Source of the DNA: Galerina marginata
Taxonomy: Eukaryota > Basidiomycota > Agaricomycetes > Agaricales > Galerinaceae
Assembly (NCBI GenBank): GCA_023014335.1
Contig: JAECYW010000030.1
Span: 1-64,000 of the forward strand
DNA: 64,000 nucleotides
Direction: 5' to 3'
How positions within the stretch are numbered: position 1 is the first letter of the stretch; every line of letters starts with the position of its first letter. Both the position numbers and the translations under genes were made by a program. A model generated the notes under the pieces. The model made no database searches, was not told the origin of the DNA, and worked only from the letters and a program-made list of their open reading frames with translations. Below, one piece after another: positions 54,909 to 64,000 of this stretch.

Positions 54909-57173
54909 TTAACTACTAGAGTCCTGAGGGAATAAAGTATCGATTGGAATATTCCAAGGTCTATGCCCCTTCGCACCAAGCTCTTTTACGATATACCTGT
55001 TCCGACGCTTGATCATCTCATCCAGATAGAAAGTAAACCTTGTGGCCTCCATATCCCGGAGTATTGCTTGGTACCCTCCCAGCCAGCCATTTGACTGCTC
55101 ACAAATGTTCATGTTGATTCGCCACTTGCCATCCTTAATGAGCTCGGGAAATGCAACAGGATTACACCAGAGTTGACAATGCTGATCGCTCTCTTTGTGT
55201 TTCGCTCGAAAGTGAAAGACGTCAACAGGCATGCCAGTATCGTGGAAATGCTTATCTTGAGCCCTCTGGATGTGTTTGTGAAGCTGGCAGTTGTTGTCAA
55301 AAATGAAAAACTCGGGAGTCGACTCGGGAGATGGAAAGGTAGCTTTTGCAAAAGACTAGCCATAGTCAGCATTGTTACTAAGAAGAAGAAGTGTGTTTAA
55401 CTCACGTTGACAGATGAAACAGCTTCTGAACCGAAAAATGTGGCTCGTGAAACAATAACACCGCAAGGCCGAATAATGAGCTGCTCGTTGTGAGTCCGTC
55501 GTCGACCGAAAAAAGCTTTTAATTTCCGATTTCCTGTCTCTGGCTTCCCTTCACACGATTCACTTTCGATAATGACTTCGCCGTCATCTTCAGCGCTGTC
55601 GTCGGCTTGGGGAGACCCTGATGAAACAGAATCTGCAAGCACAGCAACCTTCTTCAAGCGCTGACGAAGTTGCGAGATGGCCTTTCCCTTTTCAAAATAT
55701 GCTGTTTCGAGAGCGCGATGGTCGGCAAGCTCGCAAGTCCGATGACCATCTTTGACAGCGGCTGTGCAGTCAATGACAGCGCACTGCCTATTTAACTCTC
55801 GGTGTAATGCACAGAAACGTTGACGGTGGTTGAAAAGAGGTTCCTTGCAGTCATGTACCGCACAGCAAGGATGTCCGATAGTGTCTCCATCACATACCGC
55901 AACGTGAATTTTGACTGCTCCCAATTTAAGTTCAATTGTCAGAAAAATGAAAGAAGCTTAGACTTACTCGTTCTACCCTGATCGTCGACGTAAACTATAA
56001 AGCATAAGTCACACGCGTGGGTGTACTCTTCTTGCCCAATCCCTTCCATCCGCGTATTTCGCACCGCAAGAGCAGGCTTGAGTCGATCTTTCTGGGAAGG
56101 TGCATCATGTTCAAGGTGAAGAACTGTGCCCAATTCGGCATGATCAAGCAGAAGACTATAAAGAAAAAATCCATTTAAGACATCCTTGTCTTGCAGTTGA
56201 TAGGCCGTTTGCCCGCAAAACTCTGATTCGGAAGAAAGTTGGACATAGAGGTCAACTGGGAAGGCCTGTGGGTTATTTAGAACTTCTGAGTGAAGACTGC
56301 TGATAGACCGGTTGTATATCCTAGCACAATTCATTGAAGATAGCCTGCAAGTAACAGTTAGAGTCTTAGAGATGACCCATTACGATAATTCCACAGATCA
56401 TTAAACGCACCAGCCAAACACCTTGGAAGTTGAGAATAACTCTAGAAGAGCGCAGTCTATGAAACAATGTGTCGAGACTTGTATGACATCGGGCACTCCA
56501 GCATAGTATTCTCGCACGTTGGTTTGACTATGAACTGAATAGTTCAGATGGTACCGACGTTTACAACCTAGATAGGCATTCAGTGATGCATATTTGAGAA
56601 GAAAAGATGTAATTCACCTCGGCAGTAAAGCGATGTGGTATAAATTGGCAGGGTACCTTCACGCAAGGTGTACAGAGTAGCCTTGTGAGTACGAGGGTCC
56701 GTGAGTGTTCGGATATTATTCAAAGAACGATGATTCTTGCACCCAGGGGAAGTGCAGACACGCGTCTGTGGGTACATATGATGGTAAGCTGCATTGTGCA
56801 GATATTAATCATGATTTATCTGTAATTAGACACCTAACGCACCTGTATTGAGTGGCAAGGCATGACGGTTATACATGCTCCTTTCCTCCTCATTTGCCAC
56901 CACAGAGGGAAACCTCCAGATTTCTTCTCTAAGTGCGGACCAGAGATGGGATATGACCGTCAAATTCTCTCCAACAGCCTTTGAGAGAAGGCAAAGGATA
57001 TCCTGAGGCAATTTCACCGGTGGCTGAGTGTTATCCTCCATCTTTACTTCAATAGTAGTACGCGAAATTGATGCAAAGCGAAGAAAGCGCAGCATTTTAT
57101 CCAAAGGTACATGCTCTATAGATGGGTATCGTTTGACGGCAGCAAGGAGCGATGCGATATCCATAATATTCAA
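54909..57173 (-). CDS. KDZ-type transposase-like protein with CxC5 and CxC6 clusters
   Basis: Model: exons 57173-56843, 56788-56618, 56567-56411, 56344-55968, 55914-55406, 55355-54909; introns 50-66 nt; 1992 nt, 663 aa, in phase. Residues about 110-220 form the CxC5 cluster (CTSPGCK, YCRGCKRRYHLNYSVHSQ, REYYAGVPDVIQVSTH). Residues about 350-405 form CxC6 (HPCCAVHDCKEPLFNHRQRF, CALH, CAVIDC, CELADH). The C-terminal part is the RNase H-like catalytic end of KDZ transposases: EFFIFDNNCQL (Asp535), then VDVFHFRAKHKESDQHCQ, ICEQSNGWLGGY and TRFTFYLDEMIKRRN. These domains are known from basidiomycete KDZ (Kyakuja-Dileera-Zisupton) elements. The frame is unbroken, so the gene may be intact or domesticated. 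Upstream are three ACGCGT boxes. Confidence 0.88.
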
Positions 57174-57189
57174 GTGAAGAGACTACAAC

Positions 57190-57236
57190 GACGCGTCTCA
57201 GACGCGTCTCAAAACTCGAACCGTGACCGACGCGTC
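57190..57236. promoter_or_regulatory. Cluster of three ACGCGT boxes between divergent genes
   Basis: ACGCGT at 57191-57196, 57202-57207 and 57230-57235, two of them within the unit GACGCGTCTC. They lie 17-63 nt upstream of the KDZ-type gene ATG (minus strand) and about 540 nt upstream of the glycosyltransferase start (plus strand). The core is that of the fungal MluI cell-cycle box, suggesting G1/S-linked expression; that is an inference. The same unit occurs at the right edge of all three dispersed repeat copies. Confidence 0.45.
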
Positions 57237-57774
57237 TGGAACAGATTACATAACAATCAATCACATCAACGGTGTGACCGGTGGGCCGTTCCGTCCGTAC
57301 GTTGCGATTGGTAACAAGATCTATTTATAACTTTCTCAGAGAATTTCTCATCCCCGTCGATTGAATGCCCTCGCGTTCTCAATACGACCCCGTTTGTTTG
57401 GCCCACGTGCGTGGCCAATTGGCCTGTTCAGGCGCTTTCGGTCTCCCTCCTTCTCTCTCGGACTCGCTTAAACACTTTGGCTTTGCCATTCGCTCGCCGT
57501 GTGTAAACGTGCCTGCTCGATCCATGGATAGCGCTCAATTCGGTCTGGCTGTTCAGGCGCGCATGCGTCACTGGAACGAGCCCGAGCGACCCTCTGGAGG
57601 TTATCTAGCCAGTATGCAGTCTTATCTTTGGAAGCCAACTACCTACTGGACTGTCACCTTCCTCCGTCTATCCCTATTGGAAAGGACCAGTACAGGCTTG
57701 TTGAGGTGTAACTCCCGGTATAATCTGCGAAAGCTTCACTCTGGTTCCAGCGCCGCTGGCAAGCTCTTCATATC
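57237..57774. other. 5' leader and promoter region of the glycosyltransferase
   Basis: It contains a 137-codon plus-strand frame (57365-57778) that overlaps the glycosyltransferase ATG by four bases. Its translation has no known motif, and the bias toward Ser/Leu/Pro could reflect pyrimidine-rich leader sequence, so I do not call it a gene. Confidence 0.4.
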
Positions 57775-59889
57775 ATGACTACACAGGAAGCCGAACGAAT
57801 GACCTACAACTCGCAGTTTGGGGACGTCTTTTCAGAACAACAGCACCCAAGACGTCTAAGGATTGCGATTGTTACTGGTGGGCATTCTCTTGTTTGTGGC
57901 CAACGGTTGTTTAGTTTTATCCGCACTCCAGAAAATTTCTTGCCAAAGGTACGAGTGTATTTACTGTCCAGGTGCTATTACTTAGATTATTGTGGTCGAT
58001 TGCAAAGGTGGACGGCGTTACCAGAACGCTAGCAAAGCTGCTAGAGCATCTCGAGGCGGAGGGTCATGAAGCCATCGTGCTTGGACCATCTACAGGCATT
58101 GTAAGCTCTCTTCAAATCTCTGCTACAATCAAAATCGAACCTTAACGTACATATCTAATTCTGGGTGCGGGTATCTGACAGCATGAATACGCCTCCCATC
58201 CCGTAATTGGTACTTTTGGCGTGCCACTTATCATGTACCCGCAGTTAAAGCTTAACTTCATCCGCCCGTTGTTCTTTCACCGCCTCAAAGAATTCGTACG
58301 TGACAATTTCTAAAGAAGCATTAATACTAACAGTGGGTTCAATTACGTCTTACAAGGGTCCAGACGTCGTCCACTTTGTCGAACCTGTTTGGCTAGGGGG
58401 ACAGTTTATTACAGCGCTGCAGCTCGGCATTTGTGGGGGACTATGGAACAAGAGCGGAATCGCGTGCGTCACGAGCTATCATACTAACCTTCCAACGTGC
58501 GCAACGTTCATTTCTCAATGCCTTCCTGTTCCTTCGAAGTGCTCATGAATCATGATTGAATAAAATTCCAGGTACGCACGACTTTTTGGCATGCCATGGC
58601 TGGAGCGTATAATGTGGAACTGGCTGCTCCATTTACATAACAAGTGCGCGATAAACATGTTTTTTATTCCTGGAAGGATTATACTCGGCTTAACGTCAAT
58701 TAAATAAACGATTGCAGATGTCAAATGATTTTCTGCCCATCGCCTTCGACGGCCGACATGCTTTCCGAACGTGGTTTCAATAATGTGAAAGTTTGGTCGC
58801 GGGGTATCGACCTCAGCATGTTCGGTCCACACATGCGTGATGAAGAGCTCTGGACACCCCTGCGCCTTAAATCTGACACTTCGATTGGAGAAGCAGTAGT
58901 AACCTCGGAAACTGAGGGCATCATTACGCCCCTTTTGCCCGCACCGCTGCCAGACCTCTTCTCCACCGGCGCCAACAAGTTTCGAGATAGCTCTCCATCC
59001 TCGCGTCCGCTCATCATTCTCTATGTCGGACGCCTAAGCTGGGAGAAGAATCTACTCCTTCTTGTTTCCGCCTTCGATATGCTTCCTCGCTCACTCTCCT
59101 GCAAGCTGGTTTTCACTGGCCATGGCCCCGCCCGTTCCGAGCTTGAGCATCTATGCAATAAACTTGGCATTGATGCGCTTTTTACTGGACATCAGTCGGG
59201 TACGGATCTTTCGAGGACGTACGCGAGTGCCGACATTTTCGCTTTTCCATCCTTTACGGAGACCTTTGGTACGTGATTAAATTTCTTTTTTCCCAGCCCG
59301 ACTTTCCGGCAAATCTATTTGAATTTACTGATGTTAACCTTTCGCAGGCCAAGTGGTCCTCGAGGCGCTGGCCTCCGGCCTTCCCGTCGTCGGCCTCGAC
59401 GCTGATGGAACCCGCGACCTTATTTCCTCTCCCTCCACTGGTCTCCTCCTCCCACTGCCTCCAGCCGCATCCTCGTGGGCTGAGCATCTATCAACGCCGT
59501 ACGGCCCATCCTTCAACGCTTCTGCTCGCTACTCGGATTTGCTGCTCGCGGTTGCATCCGACCACGACCGCAGGAGAGCCATGTCTGCCAACGCGGTCAC
59601 GGAAAGTCGCAGACGGGGAAGCTGGCATGCTGTTATGGAGGATTTGATTGACGGATACCGTTGTGCAGTGCTAGAAGCGCGCGCCATTGCAGGCAAAGAG
59701 GGGAACAGCCAAATTGTCGAAAGCAGATCGACAACTGTCTGCTACTACGGTGCGTTTTTCGAACAAACCCGTCATTTTAGGGTAATTTTATCTTACTTTT
59801 CGCATGCAGACTTACTTCTCAAGTACTCTCTTGTCGCTCTGCTTCTCTGGCCCTGCTCCCAGCTGGCCAGGTTGTATTTCGCCGATTGA
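57775..59889 (+). CDS. Family 4 glycosyltransferase, SQD2/MgtA-like (9 exons)
   Basis: Model: exons 57775-57877, 57932-57948, 58008-58100, 58182-58295, 58357-58496, 58572-58643, 58718-59268, 59348-59749, 59810-59889; 1572 nt, 523 aa, in phase. The N-terminal Rossmann half reads RIAIVTENFLPKVDGVTRTL, then HEAIVLGP, FGPDVVHFVEPVWLGG, TSYHTNLPTYARLFGM and KCQMIFCPSPSTADML. The donor-binding half reads ILYVGRLSWEKNLLLLVSAF, LVFTGHGPAR and FAFPSFTETFGQVVLEALAS, giving the GT4 EX7E motif. A hydrophobic C-terminal segment (LLLKYSLVALLLWPC) suggests a membrane anchor. It should transfer a sugar, probably mannose or a related hexose, from a nucleotide donor to a lipid or glycan; the acceptor is unknown. 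Met1 or Met9 could be the start. Confidence 0.93.
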
Positions 59890-61197
59890 TCCCTTTTTGC
59901 AATCGCCCATTGACTATATCCTTTTGATTACGACCTATTTCCCGTCTCATCTCTATTTCTATTACATTAAGCAGTAATATGCGCCGAGGTGGCGATACCA
60001 TCGGACATCAGTGGAAACCATCGATTTCTAACGGAGACCCACCGCATACCCATTGAAAGCCATTGGTGAGCAGCGGAGACCATGTAGCTAACTTTACACG
60101 ACCATTGGACACCAGTGTTGCCCATCCGATCACATTGAAGGTGGGTAATAGCCACTGTGGTACATTGTAAGTTAATCATCACATCCATTGCAATCTGATA
60201 GTGTGCACTGGTCTCCAAATTTTCCGTCCATCGAACTCTGGTGGCGGTTGCCCGGATCACCAGTGTATTTCACTGGAATCCCGCTAGATATCCATTGGCA
60301 TACAATAGATTTCAGTCATTTTTCGTCTGAAATACGATGTCTAATTGGGGAAGTTGCTCTCTATCCAACGAATAACATTGGATTTTGAACCAGTTTTCTT
60401 ATATGTCTTTTAATTATCAGTGGTTTTTTTATGTAAATAATCCATGATATCCATTGGATGTCAGTGCGGTACAAAAAATAACAAATAAGCGCCGTAAAGA
60501 ACTCCTCTGAGGTGCGATTCCAGTTCGTAGAGTTCAACTACATAATTAACGAGGGTGCGGAGGTCAAGGTATAAGGTCAGAAGCGAGAGCAAAGCCGTCA
60601 ATAACGGAGACGGCAGTAAACGAAGTTCGAGGACGAGGCGGCGTTGCAAACGACGGTGGCAAGAGCTTGGTAATTGATCTTGGACATGTCGAGTAGGCTC
60701 TTGCTGGATGAGGGCTCTCGGGATCTTTTAAACCGGCCCCCTGCCTGCGTATAATGCGTTAAATTCCAGGATAAAACACCGAGGATATTTCTGTTCCAAT
60801 GGCATTCGATGGTGTGCAACGGATGCCATTGGCCGGCGCCTGATATCTCTTTTAGTCTCCGCCGCACATCGCCGGAATACATTATCTAATCGTGTTGTGT
60901 GATACCTACCAATCTCTATTACCCACCACCAATGTCCAACGATAGTCATCAGTGTCCATTGGTGACCACTGATGTCCACCAATGTCTTTGATGGCACGGG
61001 GCATATGACTCACATTAAGGCAGAATTCGAATTAGGTCTGTTGGAACGCACTGAATTATTTTGGAATTATTTGGGAAGGTTATACCGTCAAATGTGACCG
61101 GGGTACTCGACTCAATGTAGACAAGTTAGAGCGATATAGATATTAGGGGATTGAGTTCCCAACTAGGTAATACAATAACTGAGGGCAAGGCAAAAAA
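59890..61197. other. Convergent 3' region occupied by a foldback-like repeat
   Basis: Lies between the stop codons of the glycosyltransferase and the ROG1-like lipase. Most of it is the CCATTGG-rich element listed next. No protein-coding gene seen. Confidence 0.5.
60003..60978. repeat. CCATTGG-rich element with 12-nt inverted ends
   Basis: GGACATCAGTGG at 60003-60014 is exactly inverted as CCACTGATGTCC at 60967-60978. Between them CCATTGG or CCAATGG occurs at least seven times (near 60060, 60104, 60290, 60453, 60796, 60825, 60955), with further CATTGG/CCAATG variants. No transposase frame is inside. This looks like a non-autonomous foldback or MITE-like element about 0.98 kb long, or a degenerate minisatellite. 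The exact ends and any target duplication are not resolved. Confidence 0.5.
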
Positions 61198-62857
61198 TCA
61201 GAGAACGAAAGTCATTGCCCAGTGCCTAACGACACCCTCCCCAACTCTATGAACCTCAAATCGCCTAACGTCCCGACAAACAATCATCGCATGTGAGTTG
61301 CGCACTGCAGGAAAGTACGCGAGTTCCTTCTTGATCGGTAACGTATTGAGCCACTTGGCGATCTTCTTGTGATGATCGGTAATGATTGGATGCTCTTTTG
61401 AGAGTGCATCCGACTTGTATACAGCTGATGATTGAGCATCGGGATTGTCAATGAGTTCGACTACGGCCTCCTCCATTTCCATCTCTAGCTCTGCCATCAT
61501 GCCGAGGATGGTTTTACGACCTCCGCTATGCGATTCCTGTTCCAGTAACCTTATTCGTGAACGAGATGAACGAGATGCAAATATCGAGTAAAGAAGAAGG
61601 GACAAGAGCCAGATGGGAACGAGAACGGGTAACAGTATGTACAAGACCTAACGTGAGATGGGTCAGTTGGTCATATTTTAAATCAGACAGTGGGGCGAGC
61701 CAAGACTCACAAAATTGAGAGGGAAACGAAGCTGCATCCACGGAGGCAGCAAAGGTCTGGACGGCTTAAAGCTTCTGAACCAATCTGCGGTGAGGGCTGG
61801 AGGTACTGGAGGTTTGGAAGGACTCACGCTTGGAAGGGAATAGCTTTCAATAAGACATGGATATTCGTCGTAAATAGTTCTGAATGAGTTGTACTGTTAT
61901 GAATATGCCTTTAAATTTAGAGAATGGACGAAAAGAGCACATTTTAATTCCACTTCTTTCGGAGTCGGCGAATGGATCTGAGGTTTCTACTGACGCTGTA
62001 ACGTATGGTACTGTTATATCATTGATACTAGAGAATAAAATACGTGCAGGTTAGCCACACAAACGAATGGCAAAATCAAAATTTACATACGCATTGGCGT
62101 AAATGCGGATATGTTTAAATTCGGCTAGCGCTTGGTAGAAGATGTGATCTGCGAAAAAAAAAAGTTAGAAATATGATACATTTCGAAATGAAGAAATGCT
62201 CATTTCAAATCTTTACCCGGATCAGCCATTACTACTAGCAAAGGTCGTCCCTTCGGCGACCATTCATCCGCGCAGTAAAACTGCTCACCCGTCCGCGAAA
62301 GTAGCTTTGGGCCAAGTCTAGAAGTAATAGCGGAAAATAAAGACAAGTATCGAGGTAAACCGCAATTGGGAGTGGCGATGGTACTGAAGTTGACGGGCTC
62401 GACATCGTCAAAGAAATTCTGCTGGTGCAATACGCTACCCGACCGTCCGGTAAAATTTGGACGAATGAATAATAATGAGCACAGCTCACCCAATACAATA
62501 TCGAGCAATAAGGCCACCAAGACTATATCCAGTAACCGAGAAGCGAACCACGCGGTTGCCTTTATCTTCAAGCTCTTTGACGGTGTCGATGACCTTCAAG
62601 TTTTGAACAATTATGCTTGCTGAAAGCTTAGATAGAGGCTGATTTCTACGCACCTCTTTCGCAACGCGTTCGCCTCCCCAGTCAACTCCATCGTACGTCG
62701 AGCCTCCTTTGATGCTCTCCGAGACTAATACGTGGAGCATGGTGCCGTCCATGCTTGGCTCGCGGTGGGTTTCACGAGCGATACGTTCTAACTCGGTGAG
62801 ATGTTCAGGATTTCCCCACATTCCATGGATTAGAAGGAGCAGGTGTATAGCAGTCAT
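61198..62857 (-). CDS. ROG1/DUF676-type lipase, membrane-anchored (7 exons)
   Basis: Model: exons 62857-62654, 62593-62490, 62434-62217, 62148-62091, 62027-61941, 61879-61711, 61647-61198; 1290 nt, 429 aa, in phase. Residues 8-16 (LLIHGMWGN) are the oxyanion HG motif. The nucleophile Ser92 is in TGYSLGGLIARY, the GxSxG elbow of the DUF676/ROG1 putative serine esterases. Further family segments are FFDDVEPVNFSTIATPNCGL, IYANAINDITVPYVTAS and DEYPCLIESY. A strong transmembrane segment follows at about 281-305 (VLYILLPVLVPIWLLSLLLY) with a cytosolic-type acidic tail. Yeast ROG1 is a monoacylglycerol lipase; a similar lipid-droplet or ER role is inferred. Divergent from the APH gene with 174 nt between starts. 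Confidence 0.92.
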
Positions 62858-63031
62858 TGGGGGATCTATAAGAGTTGGGTAGGACGGAAATTAGCAGGAA
62901 AGAAAAGACAACGGACAACCTTCAACATGATAGGCGTGAGTCCGTGACGTCATGCTGCAAACATATGTACCACGCCGCCAGAAATGGCGCTCAGGTTTTG
63001 ATTGGTTCGCGACGATCCGATCACTCCCACC
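62858..63031. promoter_or_regulatory. Bidirectional promoter of ROG1-like and APH genes
   Basis: Only 174 nt separate the two start codons. An inverted CCAAT box (ATTGG) lies at 63001-63005, about 27 nt before the plus-strand ATG. Both 5' UTRs must be short, and the genes probably share control sequences. Confidence 0.5.
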
Positions 63032-64000
63032 ATGATCTTTTCCTTACACGACAGCCAGCCCACACCATTGAAGCATGTTCCATCCACTGGTAACGCAACA
63101 CCATCCACGACCTCCACTCTCCTAGAGATTGCACGGACTGTCTTCAGTGCTGATTATCGGGTCAACACCGACAGCTTTCGGCAAGGGAGTTATAATCTTG
63201 TGATTCACGACCGATTGTAAAATTACTTCCAACTAACGAATAATATCTTAAGGTCCACTTCTTGGAACTATGTCCTGACAATATGGATGTCAACCTTCGG
63301 CGCACTACACCGTCGAAACTTGTCGTTCGCATTGCACGCCGAGAAGCAAAGGTCAACTCGGACATCAGCGTTGAATCGGAGGTCAGTTTTGTGTATGCGT
63401 TAAGTCTTCTTGTCCATTTTCTTTGTCAAGGTCGCTACAATGGTATATGTCAAACGGTGTACCCAAGTACCTGTACCAACTATCTTCGCCTATTCACCGG
63501 ACTCGAATAATTCTGTCGGGTTACCCTTCATCATAATGTCATGCGTGCGTCCTCATTCTTGTATTAATTTCCAACACTCACATATGCAGTGCGAAGGAAT
63601 AACCCTACTGAAGGCTGAGCCCATCCTCAGTCCCGATGCCAGGCTCCGTACCATTCGCGACTACGCGAAGTTTGTTTCCGAATTTTCGAAGTTGAAGTTC
63701 GATCGCATAGGTTCACTTTATTTTGGCCATCGGGCGGGGTCATTCGAGGTGGGGCCGATCTCACGTCCCAAAGGGTGCACTACGGAGCGTCGCAAATTAC
63801 CCACATATGATCGAGGGCCGTGGAAATCCGCTACTTCCTGGTTGGAGGCTTCAGTCAAGGACGAGATACAGCTGCTTGAACTGCGACCAGACCTCCTAGA
63901 AGCAGCGGTAGGTGCCAAAGTCCTAGATAAAGATGATATTCTGCCCGTGTCGCGTCGAGTTCTCCCCCAATTATTAAGGCGAATTCCTGAGGTAATTGGA
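63032..64000 (+). CDS. APH-fold phosphotransferase domain protein (3' end outside window)
   Basis: Exons 63032-63199, 63253-63381, 63431-63544 and 63600 to the window end; introns 49-55 nt; 270 codons are visible. The start is the ATG in CCACCATGA; the frame also runs ten codons upstream without another ATG. The N-lobe shows the nucleotide loop and strand order of aminoglycoside phosphotransferase-like proteins: RQGSYNL, then KLVVRIARREA (presumed ATP-site Lys/Arg region), VATMVYVKRCTQVPVPTIFA and VGLPFIIMSC as hinge, followed by RIGSLYFGHRAGSFEVGPIS. The catalytic HGDxxxxN loop would come after the window end, so activity cannot be judged. Fungal members are numerous and of unknown substrate; antibiotic resistance should not be assumed. 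Confidence 0.88.

Noticed and set aside
57365..57778. 137-codon frame just before the glycosyltransferase, overlapping its ATG as ATGA
   Set aside because: No motif and a composition like a pyrimidine-rich leader; operon-like overlaps are not expected in this organism.
1..64000. CRISPR arrays, operons, rRNA or prokaryotic features
   Set aside because: Nothing of this kind was seen; intron-rich genes show this is eukaryotic nuclear DNA. tRNA genes were looked for by eye only and could have been missed.

Overview
This window is nuclear DNA of a filamentous basidiomycete, most likely an Agaricomycete. The real genes are broken by many short introns (about 47-75 nt, GT...AG). Several belong to families that are typical of, or expanded in, mushroom-forming fungi: DUF6534 membrane proteins, DUF6593, F-box proteins, alpha-type kinases, a KDZ-type transposase with CxC5/CxC6 cysteine clusters, and a Y3-like small secreted protein. 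Most calls rest on exon-by-exon splice models read from the sequence, in which reading frames and family motifs agree across every junction. No database search was possible.

Layout, left to right. 1-0.7 kb: RNase H end of a retroelement cut by the window edge. 4.4-6.0 kb (-): HMG-box transcription factor. 10.3-11.2 kb (+): endonuclease III-like DNA glycosylase. 14.8-16.0 kb (+): F-box-like protein. 20.4-22.1 kb (+): F-box protein. 22.4-23.1 kb (-): DUF6593 protein. 26.5-28.6 and 32.6-34.7 kb (+): two paralogous DUF6534 membrane proteins, each cut into 21 exons of which some are only 10-18 nt. 35.0-36.2 kb (-): secreted glucuronoyl esterase (CE15), intronless. 36.9-48.3 kb: a duplicated, partly decayed neighbourhood with three copies of a 1.4-1.7 kb repeat, a RING protein, an intact F-box gene plus a truncated copy of its 5' end, a small secreted Y3-like protein, and a frameshifted fragment of a gene lying at 50.3 kb. 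49.2-50.3 kb (-): unknown 288-aa protein. 52.2-54.8 kb (+): zinc-finger/alpha-kinase fusion. 54.9-57.2 kb (-): KDZ-type transposase. 57.8-59.9 kb (+): family 4 glycosyltransferase. 60.0-61.0 kb: foldback-like region rich in CCATTGG. 61.2-62.9 kb (-): ROG1-like lipase. 63.0 kb to the end (+): APH-fold phosphotransferase, cut by the window edge.

The left 35 kb is gene-poor, with 3-4 kb gaps in which I see only short, incoherent frames. The right 15 kb is compact, with divergent and convergent pairs. There is no obvious biosynthetic cluster. The repeated theme is duplication and decay of lineage-specific families next to mobile-element proteins. The most unusual items are the microexon-rich DUF6534 pair, the three-copy repeat whose edge carries paired ACGCGT boxes also found upstream of the KDZ gene, and the alpha-kinase whose expected catalytic Asp reads as Asn.
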